Positions 51,963 through 63,470 of a DNA stretch of 64,000 bases are shown here, piece after piece (the stretch's first letter is position 1; the number at the start of each line of letters is the position of its first letter). The DNA is from Viscum album (taxonomy: Eukaryota; Streptophyta; Magnoliopsida; Santalales; Viscaceae). The position numbers and the translations under genes are program-made. Location of the stretch: contig OY728159.1 of assembly GCA_963277665.1 (NCBI GenBank), forward strand, positions 1,018,863,343-1,018,927,342, read 5' to 3'. The notes under the pieces are model-generated. The model was not told the origin of the DNA. It worked only from the letters and a program-made list of their open reading frames with translations, and searched no databases.

Positions 51963-52482
51963 ATTAGGGGATGTTTACAATAATCCTTTGGAATTAGATT
52001 CAGCAGATCAGAGATTATGGAACATAAACCTATAACTAAATTGAAGGATAATTAAAATTATAGTATATAAAAGTAAATTCCTTTATAAGGTAGAGATTAT
52101 GTGATTTTCCTTGTAATACATCCCTTTATGGATACAAAAAGTTGACATGGTTTCTTCATAGATTAATTTATGAATAACAACCCTAAAAATAGTTTATAAA
52201 ATATATCTCGGCCATAAATGTTGTGTATAGTCAATGGGACCATATCACACACCTGGTTTTACAATATTGTGGGAAATAATTTTGTTAATTCACATTGTAT
52301 TTATGAACCATGATGAGTGTTTGAAAATGTTTTTATGTTAAAAAAACCATGTTTTTTATTATGAGATTAGATAGGAATAAATTTTCAATTTATGTTATGT
52401 TTTACTCCAGATTTATATTTATATACTATGAGATAAAATTTTCGTTTTTACGATCTAATTTAGTATATTCTATTATTTAGAA
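51963..52482 (+). other. Leader of element G
   Basis: It aligns with the element B leader, with AATCCTTTGGAATTAGATT at 51979 against CATCCTTTGGAAACTATGATT at 24981, and again around 52230-52310. A primer-binding site is not legible. Confidence 0.5.
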
Positions 52483-53420
52483 ATGGTTCTTAGAAGAAAT
52501 AATGACATCCTTATAGATAGTCAATGTAGTGATTTCTCGACTGAGAAGTCAAATAATTCAGGTGTTGGAGTTGAGTAGATCATGTAAATATTAGAAAAGT
52601 AATCCCATGTCATGAAAAATTACCTCTCACATATATAGAATCATGGTATTCCATGGAATGATACACCTGTATTGGATAATTTCCTGTGATATAAATCTTG
52701 TTCTTTTACTATAACTACGAATACAGTGGTATATAAAAAATAAAAGGGAGAAGGTTATATTGGTTGTGTTTTATCTTAAAGGTGATTCAAATAAATGGTG
52801 GAAATTAATCCACAATACTATAGAGGAATAAATAATAGAACATATATTATGGATATATTTAAAATTATTATTCCTTATTTATTATTTCCCTTTGTATAAA
52901 TGAATTCAAATGAATAAAAAATTCCTCACGTTAATAAAAACAAAAGTGGTAAGTGTCTTAGAGTATGTGGTAACCTTTACAATACCATCCATCTATTTAA
53001 TAAATTATATATGTAATCTATAAATAAAAATTGATCACTTCAGTTAAAGAATAAAGATAATCCTTTAAAGGAAATTGGTTTCTAAATATTTTTCTTCATA
53101 TGATGAAATAGTATAATGTGTCATCAAAATAGTGAAGGAATTTTCTAGATACTATTTAATTAAGGGAAATCATGAGTATAAGGGTTTTATAATAACCTAT
53201 AAAAAGGAAATAATTCGACGAATAATAAGTGAATGAAGTAATTTCCATCATGTGAAAATTGTTGGAAGAATCGTCTTAGAAAATGCTTGAAGGAAATGTG
53301 AGTCTATTCCAATTGTAGATATAAGGGTCATCTAGATAATGAAATGCACAGAAAAACGAAACTAAAACTATCTTGGGCTTCAACTTTAGAAAAATAGTGC
53401 ATTATTCAAATCAATTTCCA
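52483..53420 (+). pseudogene. Ty3/gypsy Gag remnant, element G
   Basis: The ATG at 52483 (MVLRRNNDI) corresponds to the Gag start of element B. Around 52752-52810 the frame reads KVILVVFYLKGDSNKWWKLI, matching the Gag core pattern with paired tryptophans (LKGEA..WW). Near 53251-53350 a double zinc-knuckle remnant reads CENCWKNRLRKC and, after a stop, YSNCRYKGHLDNEMH (family: CYKCGKKGHFARDC), where the outer Cys residues are changed. Stops interrupt the frame throughout. Confidence 0.75.
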
Positions 53421-54179
53421 TTGTGTCAATGGAACCTATTATAGAAGAGGCTGAGGGGAGAAGGCCAATCATAAACGATTACTATAGTTAAGTTTGAAGT
53501 TAATAAATATGTGTTGGATAGTACATAAATCATAACCTAAAATTTAGATAAATATTTATTTTATTTTATATCCTTACTCCCTTTTATATGTCATATGTTT
53601 TCTAAAAAAGTTATATATTTCTCTAGCACCTAATGAAGGGTGTTTTAAGTCAAGATTCATAGTGTAAATATCACTACATCAAGGATGTTTCAATCATTTC
53701 CCATTATGACACATAAATGTACAATATTTTTAGAATTGATTATTATTTATATGGGAACATTTCATATAATAATTGGTATGGGATTTATTTCAAAATAAAA
53801 TTTATGATTTTATTTACAAGAGAAGGAAATTCTGATTCATGATGAATATGTAAAATTCCTTCTGATTATAGGGGATTATTCATCTTTTTCATTAAGTCTA
53901 TATCAACCTCTAGAATATATTATAAATTATATTTTTAGGGAATAAGGGAAGAAATAATATATGGATGAAAAGGTAATATTCATATTGAAAATCTACCTAT
54001 TGTATAGGAATACATTTACGTATTTCCATCGGAATTACTTATACATATACCAAAGTGTGGAGTTTATTTTTCCACTAATTTAATACATGATGAAAGGAAT
54101 ATATCAAAAAACCTTTACAGAATTGATATTATAGATTTATTGGAGTATAAGAAAAAAATACATGAATTTTGGGAAAAGG
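53421..54179 (+). other. Element G between Gag and RT, protease expected but not legible
   Basis: In order and length this stretch should encode the aspartic protease and the AP-RT linker. I could not identify the DSGA or GMDWL motifs. Confidence 0.4.
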
Positions 54180-54450
54180 TATTTATACTCTCTAGTGTTT
54201 CACCTTAGGGAGACACTAATCATTTCATTAATAAGAAATATGAGTCTATGAGGATATTCATTTATGATATGGAAAATAATTATATTATTATAAAAAACAT
54301 ATATCATCATCCCTCTATAGTTAACTTGTTCGATCAGCTTCATGGAGCTCCATATTCTTCGAAGATTGATGTTCTTTCTAGGTATAACGACCAATACATT
54401 ACATACCTTTATATTACATCAAATTTGAATAATATTCCTTACAAAATATA
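54180..54450 (+). pseudogene. N-terminal reverse transcriptase fragment, element G
   Basis: The frame at 54248-54451 reads MRIFIYDMENNYIIIKNIYH, then PSIVNLFDQLHGAPYSSKID. This closely follows the gypsy RT start [45 protein letters not shown]. The match ends just after SKID, and nothing of the later RT, RNase H or integrase follows on this strand. Element G is therefore truncated here. Confidence 0.85.
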
Positions 54451-54499
54451 AAAAATCTATGAAAGGAAAATATAATTATAATGACTTTATATATTGGGA

Positions 54500-54745
54500 A
54501 ATATAAAAACCGGTTCTGAAGACATCGTCATTGTCTCCCACTTATTTAATCATAACTAGAATCATTTTTAACATATCTTAATTAATTACCTTCTTCATGA
54601 CCTAGGGAAAAGAAACATAAGAAAGGGTCAGCTAAAATGCTTAGTAAGGGTAAAAAAGGGAGATATAAATCATATTATAATTGTAAGAAATAAGAACAAA
54701 ACATTTTAAAATCTTATCTTGTATATGAAATATCGTTATATCATG
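54500..54745 (+). pseudogene. Possible Ty1/copia Gag fragment
   Basis: One frame reads KKHKKGSAKMLSKGKKGRYK, then SYYNCKK, a stop, EQNILKSYLVYE. The pattern of a Lys/Gly-rich stretch followed by C-x2-C-x4-H-like text and a YLAE-like end resembles copia Gag zinc-knuckle regions (CFHCGKxGHWKRNCPxYLAE). Most zinc ligands are lost. It sits at the junction between truncated element G and the reverse-strand LTR of H. Confidence 0.35.
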
Positions 54746-57700
54746 GAATATGATAAATCATGAAAGTTCATTAAAATAAATGAACATAATCCCAAAATTC
54801 ATAACATAATACATGATGTTTTTTGGAATAAACATAAACAAAGAAATTTATTTCAGATTAGTCAAGGCTCATTTCTAATACCAGCAAATTGGAAAAATTT
54901 TATTATTGAACTTAGTTCACTTCTCATTCTAGTCATGTATTACTGAACTGAGATATTTTCCAATTCCTGCCAAGTTTATCTCAATAGATATAAATATTTA
55001 CCTAATTTAATAGAGGGAGATATGTGTCCCAACAATATCATAATGAAATAATTCTTATGTGTGCCCCGATAACATAAATCATTCATCATAACCCAAGGAA
55101 TAAAATGTGTTTCTTTAAACATCATTCCATCATAACATAATCCATGTAAAAAAATTGATTTCATAAATATAATTCCATAACAAACACACACAAAAATCAT
55201 AGTAATTATAAGTAAATTATACATGAAACATTACATTATTAAATAATTCCATATTAGATGGAAAATAATTTTTATATAACAATTGAAATTTATTTTTGAG
55301 GACAATATCCTTTCTTCTTCATGAATGTTATATTTTCTCAAAATATAATGAAATATTAATAAAAAAGAATTTATTTTAAAATAAATATAACATTTTTTAG
55401 AGTAATATTCATATAAATTAGGCGTTATGGAAATGTAAAGAACTATTCATTTTGTATAAGTTAAAAAAAAAATTTCCTCATAATTTTTCTAAAAAACTCA
55501 AAATGTACCTCGTATCAAATAACAATAAAAGATTATTTTCACACCATTTAATAAAACAACACCAATGGATAAATTTTAATTTACAAAATATTATAATAAT
55601 ATAAATAATAATAAACATTTTTGAATCATGGATTTTTATGATAAATATAACCTAGTAAATACTTACATATAAACAATCTAGGATAATAATGAGATTACAA
55701 AATTATCTATTACCATAGGTATGATGTCCTTTGCTTATATCTCAAACTTCTATATAATAATTTCAATAATATTATTGACTTGTTATATAATCATAGTCAT
55801 TTTTATGATATCCTATATATTATTATTATCATCTTTTTGTTAATAACATTTCATTATTACGCTTTATTCTGGTATGAACAGATTCATTAGCTTATGCATG
55901 TTTTGTAGAATAAGTTTTGGTTACCCTTAATACTTAATATTTATATAATTAAAATATTATATATATCATATATATATATATCATATTTATTCATTATATA
56001 CATTTACATAATCTTTCTTTAATGAAGGTCAATTATAATTAATCACATCGCATCATGGAGATGGTAGGTTGTACGTACGCAAAAATGACAATATCATTCC
56101 AATAATTGTTGAGTGGTATTGAAGTGAATGGTGTATAATATTTCAGAATCAATATAATGTTATAATATTAATAAATAGTTATTATTTTCATCATTATACT
56201 CATCCATGTAAGGTGGTGGTGAAAAACAGATTACACCATGATCTGGAGACTCTAAGTCATGCATACACATGCATGGTGATTTTGTTTTCTTATGATGGAT
56301 AGAAAGTGGAATAATATTGTTCCATAATCATTATAAAATTTCAGTATATTTGTGATGCTAGGGTTATTACTTTATAATGAAATAAATTTTTAAGAATAAA
56401 TATAATACGATTTTTTTTTTTTGAAATATTTGGTAGGAGAGATTACCTCTTATTTGATGTGCTTCCTCTAAATCTGCTCTTAGAGCACTAGAGTTGGCCA
56501 TTGAAGAAGAAAAGAACCTCTATAATGCAACTAGGTAACTTGATAAGGGAACATTTCATGGGATGTCCGATCATGATGGCTCAAAATTTGGAGAATATGT
56601 GAGGGAGGATGTTCCCATTTACAATTGAAGCGAGGTTCAATTTTTGAAACTCCATAAATAATAACATATAATAAAATAAAATCCAAAAAAACTCCAAAAT
56701 GTCCCAATTTAAAAGGTGAGATGAGATAAGGTTTTAATATCCTCAAAAAATAAATTTTAGACAAGTTTTCAATCAAATTTAAACCTTAATATTTTAAATA
56801 ATAGTTATTTATTCTATTTAATTTTTAAGTTTGGTAACAAATATTTAAATATTAAAAGGGTAATATATTTATATATTTGATTTATCATAGACCTTAAATA
56901 CATAAATTAGAACATTTTAGAACATGTAATAATTATTCTATATTTTTTAGAATGTTTAATGTTTTTTAAATAATTTAATGATAAAATATTTTGTTAAACC
57001 AACAATAGTGTCACTTTTGACACAATTAAATTCATTGATTTTTAAAAATATTAATATTACAATTTAACATAAAAAATAATATTTTATTATATTTATAATA
57101 GGTCAAGGTAATATATAAAATTCATTTAACATATTAATTATCCATAATTTTATTTATTTTAATATTTTTAATAACATTTATTTCTTATCTAATTTAAAAA
57201 AAATAACGACTTCATCAATTTTGTATAATTATTTAATATACATATTTTTTAAAAAAAATTAAAAATAAAACACAATGATGAATATATCTCTATGAGATTT
57301 AATAATACAACTTGTAGGTGCATTTATCTTCTATAAAATCCAACATTTAAAATGTTATACTTATTAAATTATGTATGTGAAAACTTTAACATCACTTTAA
57401 ATAAAATAATATAAGTGTCGCAATCTCTTCTATAAGAAAAAAAATGGTCCCTAACTAGACCCTTGGATGGTTATGGTTGATATATACTTAGAAAATAGGA
57501 TTGTTTTCAACAGTTGGGGTCTTTTCATGTTTATTAGCATTTTCATAAAAATCAATTTATTTATTTATCATAAATTAATTAATTTTTGCATCATCGAAGT
57601 ATAAGTCTTTAAGGTAATTATTTATTTCCTAAAAATTAAAAATAATCACACGATAAATATAAATAGTTTATATTTCAAATGAGTTTTTTTAATTGGATTT

Positions 57701-58888
57701 TTCTTCAGTATATATTTTTATATAAAATTATTTACTTAATAAAACTTGAGTGATGTGTATTTAATTTTTCTTTAAACAAAATAAATTAAATGTCCCAATC
57801 TCAAACAAGTGGTTTACAAATTACACCATTTCTACACAAGGATGATTTAGGTCTAAAAACACTCATCCAATGGTTTTAAAATATTTTTAGGGTAATTTTG
57901 TAACAGTATTATTACCCTTAATTACCTGATTTACCCCTCAACCGTATTCATAAAAAATACAGAGGTTACTACCTATAATGACAAAAAATAAAATAAAACA
58001 ATTTAAATAATTTGAACATAATAATGTAAAATAAAGAATCCTTTTTTCAAAATTAAAAACATGGATGTTTTATTAATTAATTTCAAAATATCCCCATTTT
58101 TAGAAAGAGAGAACGGGTTTTAAAAGTAAAAACATTGTAGAATATTGAGTTGTTTTGACATCTAAATTCAATGTAAAATAAATGGTAATAGCATGAATTA
58201 TATTTAATGATAAAAATATATTCTATTTATACTTTAAAACCATTCAATATTATAATTTAACCATATAAATTATTTTGATGCAAAAAGTTTTGTTCAATTA
58301 AAATTTATTAAATTTTAACTATTCATCCAAATTTGAAAGTTATTTGAAAAATATTAAAAATTCATCAAAATTAAATTATTATATCACAATACCAAATAGA
58401 ATGTTTATTTTTTCATATAAAATTTATTAATTTGTCAGAATCATAATTTAAAAGGGGTTCACCTTTAATTGGTAGAAAATTACCCTTTTAGAAAAAAAAT
58501 TATTGGTTTTTATACATCAAATAGTGTTCATTCATACCCTTAGTCAAAAATATCTATTGGAGGAATATAAAAAATATTTTATTTATTATATAACATATAT
58601 ATTTAATTAATTTAATTTACTAATATTAATTACCTATATTTATTAAAAAAAACTATATATATAATTGATTTATATTTTTTATAAATAATTTTTAGCGAAA
58701 GACATCACTATAAATTTTCATCAGTTTATTATATTTATTCCTGCTAACCTGACATCTTGGTTAAAATTTTCATTTTATACTAAGATAGTATCATAGTTTT
58801 CTTAAACTCCTGATTGGGTGTAATGAAAGCTATAGAATAATTAAAATCATTTAAAGAAAATATTTTATAAAAACATTTGGGTGTTACA
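54745..58888 (-). repeat. 3' LTR of reverse-strand element H (subfamily B)
   Basis: Read on the minus strand it begins at 58888 with TGTAACACCC. It passes an eroded TATA region near 56615 (TGTAAATGGGA), hairpin repeats near 56280 and 56092, a weak ~55-bp array (about 55160-55030) and GTGAAC/TTCAGTAATA-like units (54965-54900). It fades near 54745, about 300 bp short of a full LTR. The frame at 54976-55224 lies within the array and is not a gene. Confidence 0.75.
56046..56280 (-). repeat. Two hairpin repeats in the element H LTR
   Basis: Minus-strand copies lie at 56233-56280 (arms ATCACCATG and CATGGTGT) and 56046-56092 (core GCGTACGTAC). A third copy expected near 55.87 kb is not clear. Confidence 0.65.
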
Positions 58889-60480
58889 TTCTACCACCCT
58901 TAAACTAAAATTTTCCCTAGAAATTCATCACTTGGATAAAAACAAATGAGGATATCCCTCCCTCAAAATATCATCATGTTTCCGCGTAGCTTCCTCAAAT
59001 TGGTGGTTCCTCTAAAAAAAATTAACCAATTGACTGTTTTTGTTTCTAGAACTTTTTCATTTTGATCTAGAATCTCTATCAGTTGTTCTTCATAAGAAAG
59101 ATCTATCTCTAGTGGTATGAATTCTGAGTTTAGAACATGTGAAGGATTAATTAAGTACTTTATATAGGGAGATACATGGAACACATCATGAACATTAGAT
59201 AGATTCTACGAAAGCACCAATCGGTAATCTACCTTTCCAATATGATCCATAATTTCAAAAGGACTGATATACCTAGGTCTCACCTTTCCCTTCTTTCCAT
59301 ATATCATTACTCTATTTCATGGAGATATTAGTAGAAACACATTGTTACACACTTCAAAATCTTGGTATTTTCTTCAGCAGTCACCATAACTCTTTTGTTG
59401 AATTTGAGATTCTCTTATGTGTTGTTTAATATATCTAGCCTTTTCTTTCATTTCATCGACAAGGTCAAGTCCTAGTGGGTTTCTTTCCCCAACTTCATCC
59501 TGGAAAGTTGGATTTATGCACTTCTTTCTGTAGATGGATTCATATGGATTCATCTGAATACTGGATTGAAAGATATTGTTGTAAGAAAATTCTATTAAAG
59601 GTAGGTATATCTCCAAAAAAACATTTTAAATTCAAAGAAAAAGATCTCACCATGTCTTATGGAGTTTGAATTGTCCTCTCAAACTGACCATATATCATAG
59701 GATGATAAGTAGTGTTGAAACATAACTCTGTGTACAAATCCTGTTGAAGACTTTTCTAGAACTTTTGGGTAAATTTATAACCTAATCAGATATAATGGAA
59801 AGTGGTACTCCATGAAATATTTCCACTTAGTTTACATATATCTTGGAAGGCTTATCAAGTGGTAAATCCTATCTAATATAATTAAAGTGTACTGACATCA
59901 TACGGTGATCAGATATAACCCATATAGCATTATTACCTTTAGATGTTTTTAAAGGTCCAACAAGAAAGTCCATAGTGGTGTTTTCCCATTTCAATTATGG
60001 AATAATTAATGGTTGTAACATTCCATTAGACTTTAGTCTCTCAGCATTACCTTTCTGACAAAAAAACACCAAGATACATATTCACTAACATCTCTTCTCT
60101 TTCCATCCCACCAAAAATACACTTTCAAGTCCCCGTACATCTTTGTGCATCTAGGATGAATAGATGATGAAGAACTTTAAGCCTTGTCCAATATAACCTT
60201 CTTTAATTATAGTATGATAGGAATAAAAAATCAGTTCCTAAACCTTGTTATTCCATCAAAATCAAGGTTGAATTCAGGAACATTTATCACCATCTTCTGT
60301 ATCCCTATATCATCCTTCTACGACTCCTTAATCTTCACTTGTATAGATGATTGAACACTCAATTGAAAAAGATAATTATTCCCCATTCCTTTAAAATTTT
60401 AAGATACATCCTTTGAAAATCAATAAATATTAAATCCTTTGTGATCTTCATCATGGTTATAATAGCATGGTCCTTTTGAC
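58889..60480 (-). pseudogene. Ty3/gypsy integrase remnant, element H
   Basis: On the minus strand, HHCC text near 60150-60060 reads MEREDVSEYVS (family: MKRDIAEYVS). The core end at 59374-59616 reads MEIYLPLIEFSYNNIFQSSI, then MNPYESIYRKKC and DEVGERNPLGLDLV. This follows [30 protein letters not shown] and DEVGERKLLGPELV. The C-terminal part at 58963-59184 reads MFHVSPYIKYLINPSHVLN, IDLSYEEQLIEILDQNEKVL, then LRKLRGNM. The YEE..ILDQ.EKVLR stretch leading to EEATWE is characteristic of chromovirus integrase C-termini. An AGGGTGGTAGAA polypurine remnant (58890-58901) precedes the LTR. Confidence 0.9.
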
Positions 60481-60854
60481 TCAAATCATATTCCACCTTG
60501 TTCTCTTTCCTAGAGTGGTAATGTATTGAGGAGTCGTAATATTTCATCAAATCTAGCCTTCTTCTTTAACACATATTCATATCCTTTTCTGTGAAAATAT
60601 ACTTTAATGTTTTATGATCAGTATAAATATCACACCTTTCACCACAAAGATAGTGCTTCCATGTCTATAGTGAAAATATTCCTACAACTAACTCCAAATC
60701 ATGACTTGTTAATTTTTATCATGGATTTTCAATTATTGTGTGGCCTAAGCTATCACCATATAATTTTTCATGATAAAAAAACCAATCCTTTCTTAGATTA
60801 ATCACTATAGATCACAAACCTTTCTCCACTATAAGGCAGTGTGAGCACAGGTGC
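60481..60854 (-). pseudogene. Ty3/gypsy RNase H remnant, element H, cut by the fresh LTR
   Basis: Minus-strand text near 60755-60700 reads MVIA, stop, ATQ, stop, LKIHDKN, stop, QVMIW (family: [22 protein letters not shown]). At about 60550-60480 it reads MMKYYDSSIHYHSRKENKVE, then YDLSQK (family: LKDYDCTIHYHPGKANVVADALSRK). The upstream RT is missing because a plus-strand LTR starts at 60855. Confidence 0.85.
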
Positions 60855-61096
60855 TGTAACACCCCGAGATTTTATGAAAAATATTCTTTTTAATTTCATT
60901 AATGTCTTATGTTATACGCTACACCAAAAGGAGCTTTCACAACACACATCTCTGACCTGGCTTGAATTACACGCAATCGCGACCTTCCACGATAGTGTGT
61001 GTTGTACGCAACACCAAGTTTCGCTAAACAACGATATGCTATTAAGATATTATTAAAACTAGCCTTTATGAATAGTAATAACCACTTTTTGAACTT

Positions 61097-61585
61097 TTGT
61101 AATTTTATTTTTCAAAATGGACTTCATTTATGGATTCAGAGTATCGAATTTAGCCTAAGGTGAAATTTTGGTACTTTTCGGATAACTTTCATATTCTGAT
61201 GAATAGTGAAAATTACTAAATTATAATTAAAAACAACTTTTTTAATCGAAATAATTAATAGTGATAAATCATTAATTTGAGTGGTTTTAAAGTATATTTA
61301 GAATATATTTTTACAATTTAATACAATGTTGGTCATTGGATGTAATTTCACATTTAAACCAGACATAATCAAGTGTCAATCTTTTGATAGATATTGTTTC
61401 TTAAAAACACGCTATTTGTTTTAACAGCGGGATTTAATTATAAAATTAATTAATGCAATTTCTATGTTATTAATTTGGTAAAATAGACTTCATTTTAGAA
61501 TTCGGAATATGAAATATAGCTTAGGATGAAATTTTGGCATTGTTCTGAAAAACATTAATTTTTGATGAATAGTGAAACTACTAAG
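61097..61585 (+). repeat. Direct duplication in U3 of the fresh LTR
   Basis: The block at 61097-61220 (ACTTCATTTATGGATTCAGA, then GGTGAAATTTTGG, GATGAATAGTGAAA) recurs at 61468-61585 (ACTTCATTTTAGAATTCGGA, then GATGAAATTTTGG, GATGAATAGTGAAA), about 370 bp apart. A GTGAATAGTAA piece follows at 61718. Single equivalents occur at 20740-20830 and 28190-28290 in element B, so these may be U3 regulatory repeats. Confidence 0.65.
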
Positions 61586-62291
61586 TGGTAGTTAAAAAAC
61601 TGAATTTTTCATAAAACTTAATTTTACCGCTTCTGTGAATGGAATTTCAAAAATCCGAGAGACACGGTTGATTTCAGTAAGTAAAATGTGGTTCAATGAG
61701 ATGAAAATAATTTTTGGTGAATAGTAACTTTTTACTTTTATTTACCACGGTTAAAAGTAAATAGGGTAATTAAGGGTAAGAATGGTATTAATATTACCCT
61801 AACACATGTCCTAATTCTATTGGACAAGAGTATCTCGACCAAAAACAACCTTAAGTGTAAAATATTATCATTTAGGCCCTCTTGGATTAGATTAGGACAT
61901 TTATTATTATTTAATTCAAAGAATAGTTAAAAGAGTTAAAATCAAAGGTTATTTACTAAAGCATTTTTAATATGGGGTTGTACATAAGATAAATTTTATT
62001 GTAAATATTCATTAGAAATCTAACAAGATTTCCTACATAATGGTAGTTTATTTATACTTTTTAGACATTAAATAATTTAATTTATTTATGACACAATGAT
62101 GATGCAGTAATTATCTTATTTATGAAATATTGACATAATTGATGTTATAAACACCAAAATAAATGTAATTTGAGACTTTTTATGAATTACACTAATTTTA
62201 TAGGTTACTATGATATATTAGTGTTTATTTAATAAACTTGGTTAGAACATATAATTCTTTTATGACTTTCACAAAAATCATATATCAAATA

Positions 62292-62307
62292 GTGTCAAAA
62301 TTGACAC
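62292..62307 (+). promoter_or_regulatory. Inverted repeat GTGTCAA-AA-TTGACAC in U3
   Basis: Seven-base arms are separated by 2 bp. The related site GTGTCACTTTTGACAC occurs in U3 of element H (57008-57023) at a similar distance upstream of its TATA region. It may be a binding site for a dimeric transcription factor; function is inferred only. Confidence 0.4.
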
Positions 62308-62694
62308 AAAATAGTTTTTAAATAAAATATTATATTATTAATTGTTATTTTATTCCTAAAAATATATGGTTCGGCCAAATTACATAGATAAGGATATATA
62401 TATTAATAATAAACAATTTTGGGTTTGTTTGGCATGTTATAGTAAGTGTATTAACCATATAGCGAAAGAAAACAAAAAGACACGGTAAAAGTTATATTAC
62501 TTAACTTAGAGTTAAATCTAATTGATAAGGTTAAAATAATACCCTAAACTTGTCTAAATCCTATTGGTTGATAGGATTTCGACCCATCCCCACTTTATCT
62601 TCGAAATAAGACCCTTTGGAACCATTATAAACCGATTTTGACTTTAATATAAAATAATAGTTTGAGATATTCCTAAGGTGCCCCTCTCCTCCCT

Positions 62695-62703
62695 TATAAA
62701 AGG
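62695..62703 (+). promoter_or_regulatory. LTR promoter TATA box, fresh LTR
   Basis: TATAAAAGG is followed by ACACCTCCTCCCCCTCCTCC, a pyrimidine-rich region typical of plant initiators; transcription would start about 30 bp downstream. The minus-strand frame at 62561-62851 is antisense to this promoter and has no recognisable protein. Confidence 0.75.
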
Positions 62704-63036
62704 ACACCTCCTCCCCCTCCTCCTCACACCAATTTGAGCACTCAAGCTCGGCCAACCCCTGATATTTTCTCTTCTCCACTTCCCTAGTATCATCATAGAG
62801 TTCCTGGTCTTCTTCAAAGACCAATCTTAGTTCCCTAAGTGGAGGATTCAAAGAGGCGTTTCAAAGAAGAGGTAATATCCATTACCGATCTTTTCAATTT
62901 CTTTCTTCTTCAACTTATTCTTATTTAGTTGTTTCATGATAAAGTAATAACATCAGTATTTCTTATATACTGATATTTTATTATAAATACGAAACAACTC
63001 TAATTTACCTTCTATCCATCCTATGGAAAATGAAAT

Positions 63037-63470
63037 CACCGCGCGTGCGTACGTACGGAATACCGTCTCCACGCCGTGGCGTAATATATTTTCCGTCACC
63101 ACCTTAATTGGATTGGTATAATGGTGTAATGAGTAACTATATATGATTATTATAAAGTGATATTGATACTTAAGTAGTATACATACACTTCAACACAATT
63201 CCATGACCATGGGAACGATATCATCGCTCGTGCGTACGTACGGACTACCGTCTCCACGACGCGATGAGATTCATTCTCCATGTTAACTATTTAAGAATGA
63301 TTATAAAGTATATATAAGAAATAATAATGAAATATATGAAATTATAAATCTACTGGATTTATGTATATATATATATATGTATGTCATCTACTTACTTCCA
63401 TTCAAGACAATAAGGAAAGGAAAACAGCGTTCATGCGTACGTACGGACTACCGTCTCCATGAACGGTGTT
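63037..63470 (+). repeat. Three hairpin-forming repeats in the fresh LTR
   Basis: Copies lie at 63037-63082, 63223-63265 and 63426-63470, all downstream of the TATA box. Each has a core GCGTACGTACGG, then ACTACCGTCTCC (AATACCGTCTCC in the first), flanked by arms that pair: CGTTCATG/CATGAACG in copy 3, ATCGCTCGTG/CACGACGCGAT in copy 2, and a looser CGCGCGTG/CACGCCGTGGCG in copy 1. Inside the core, ACGG and CCGT can form a second small stem, and CGTACGTACG is self-complementary. Confidence 0.85.

Noticed and set aside
59475..59669. Plus-strand frame within element H
   Set aside because: It is a shadow of the minus-strand integrase, which reads clearly in the opposite direction.
62561..62851. 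96-residue minus-strand frame, acidic
   Set aside because: It is antisense to the LTR TATA box and pyrimidine-rich start region. The Glu-rich peptide reflects the complement of the CTC-rich leader, and no homologous frame is kept in the other LTRs.
63037..63470. CRISPR-like array of three repeats with regular spacing
   Set aside because: Only three diverged copies, spacers of ~150 bp that are themselves similar between LTRs, location inside plant LTRs and an overall plant retroelement context exclude a CRISPR array.
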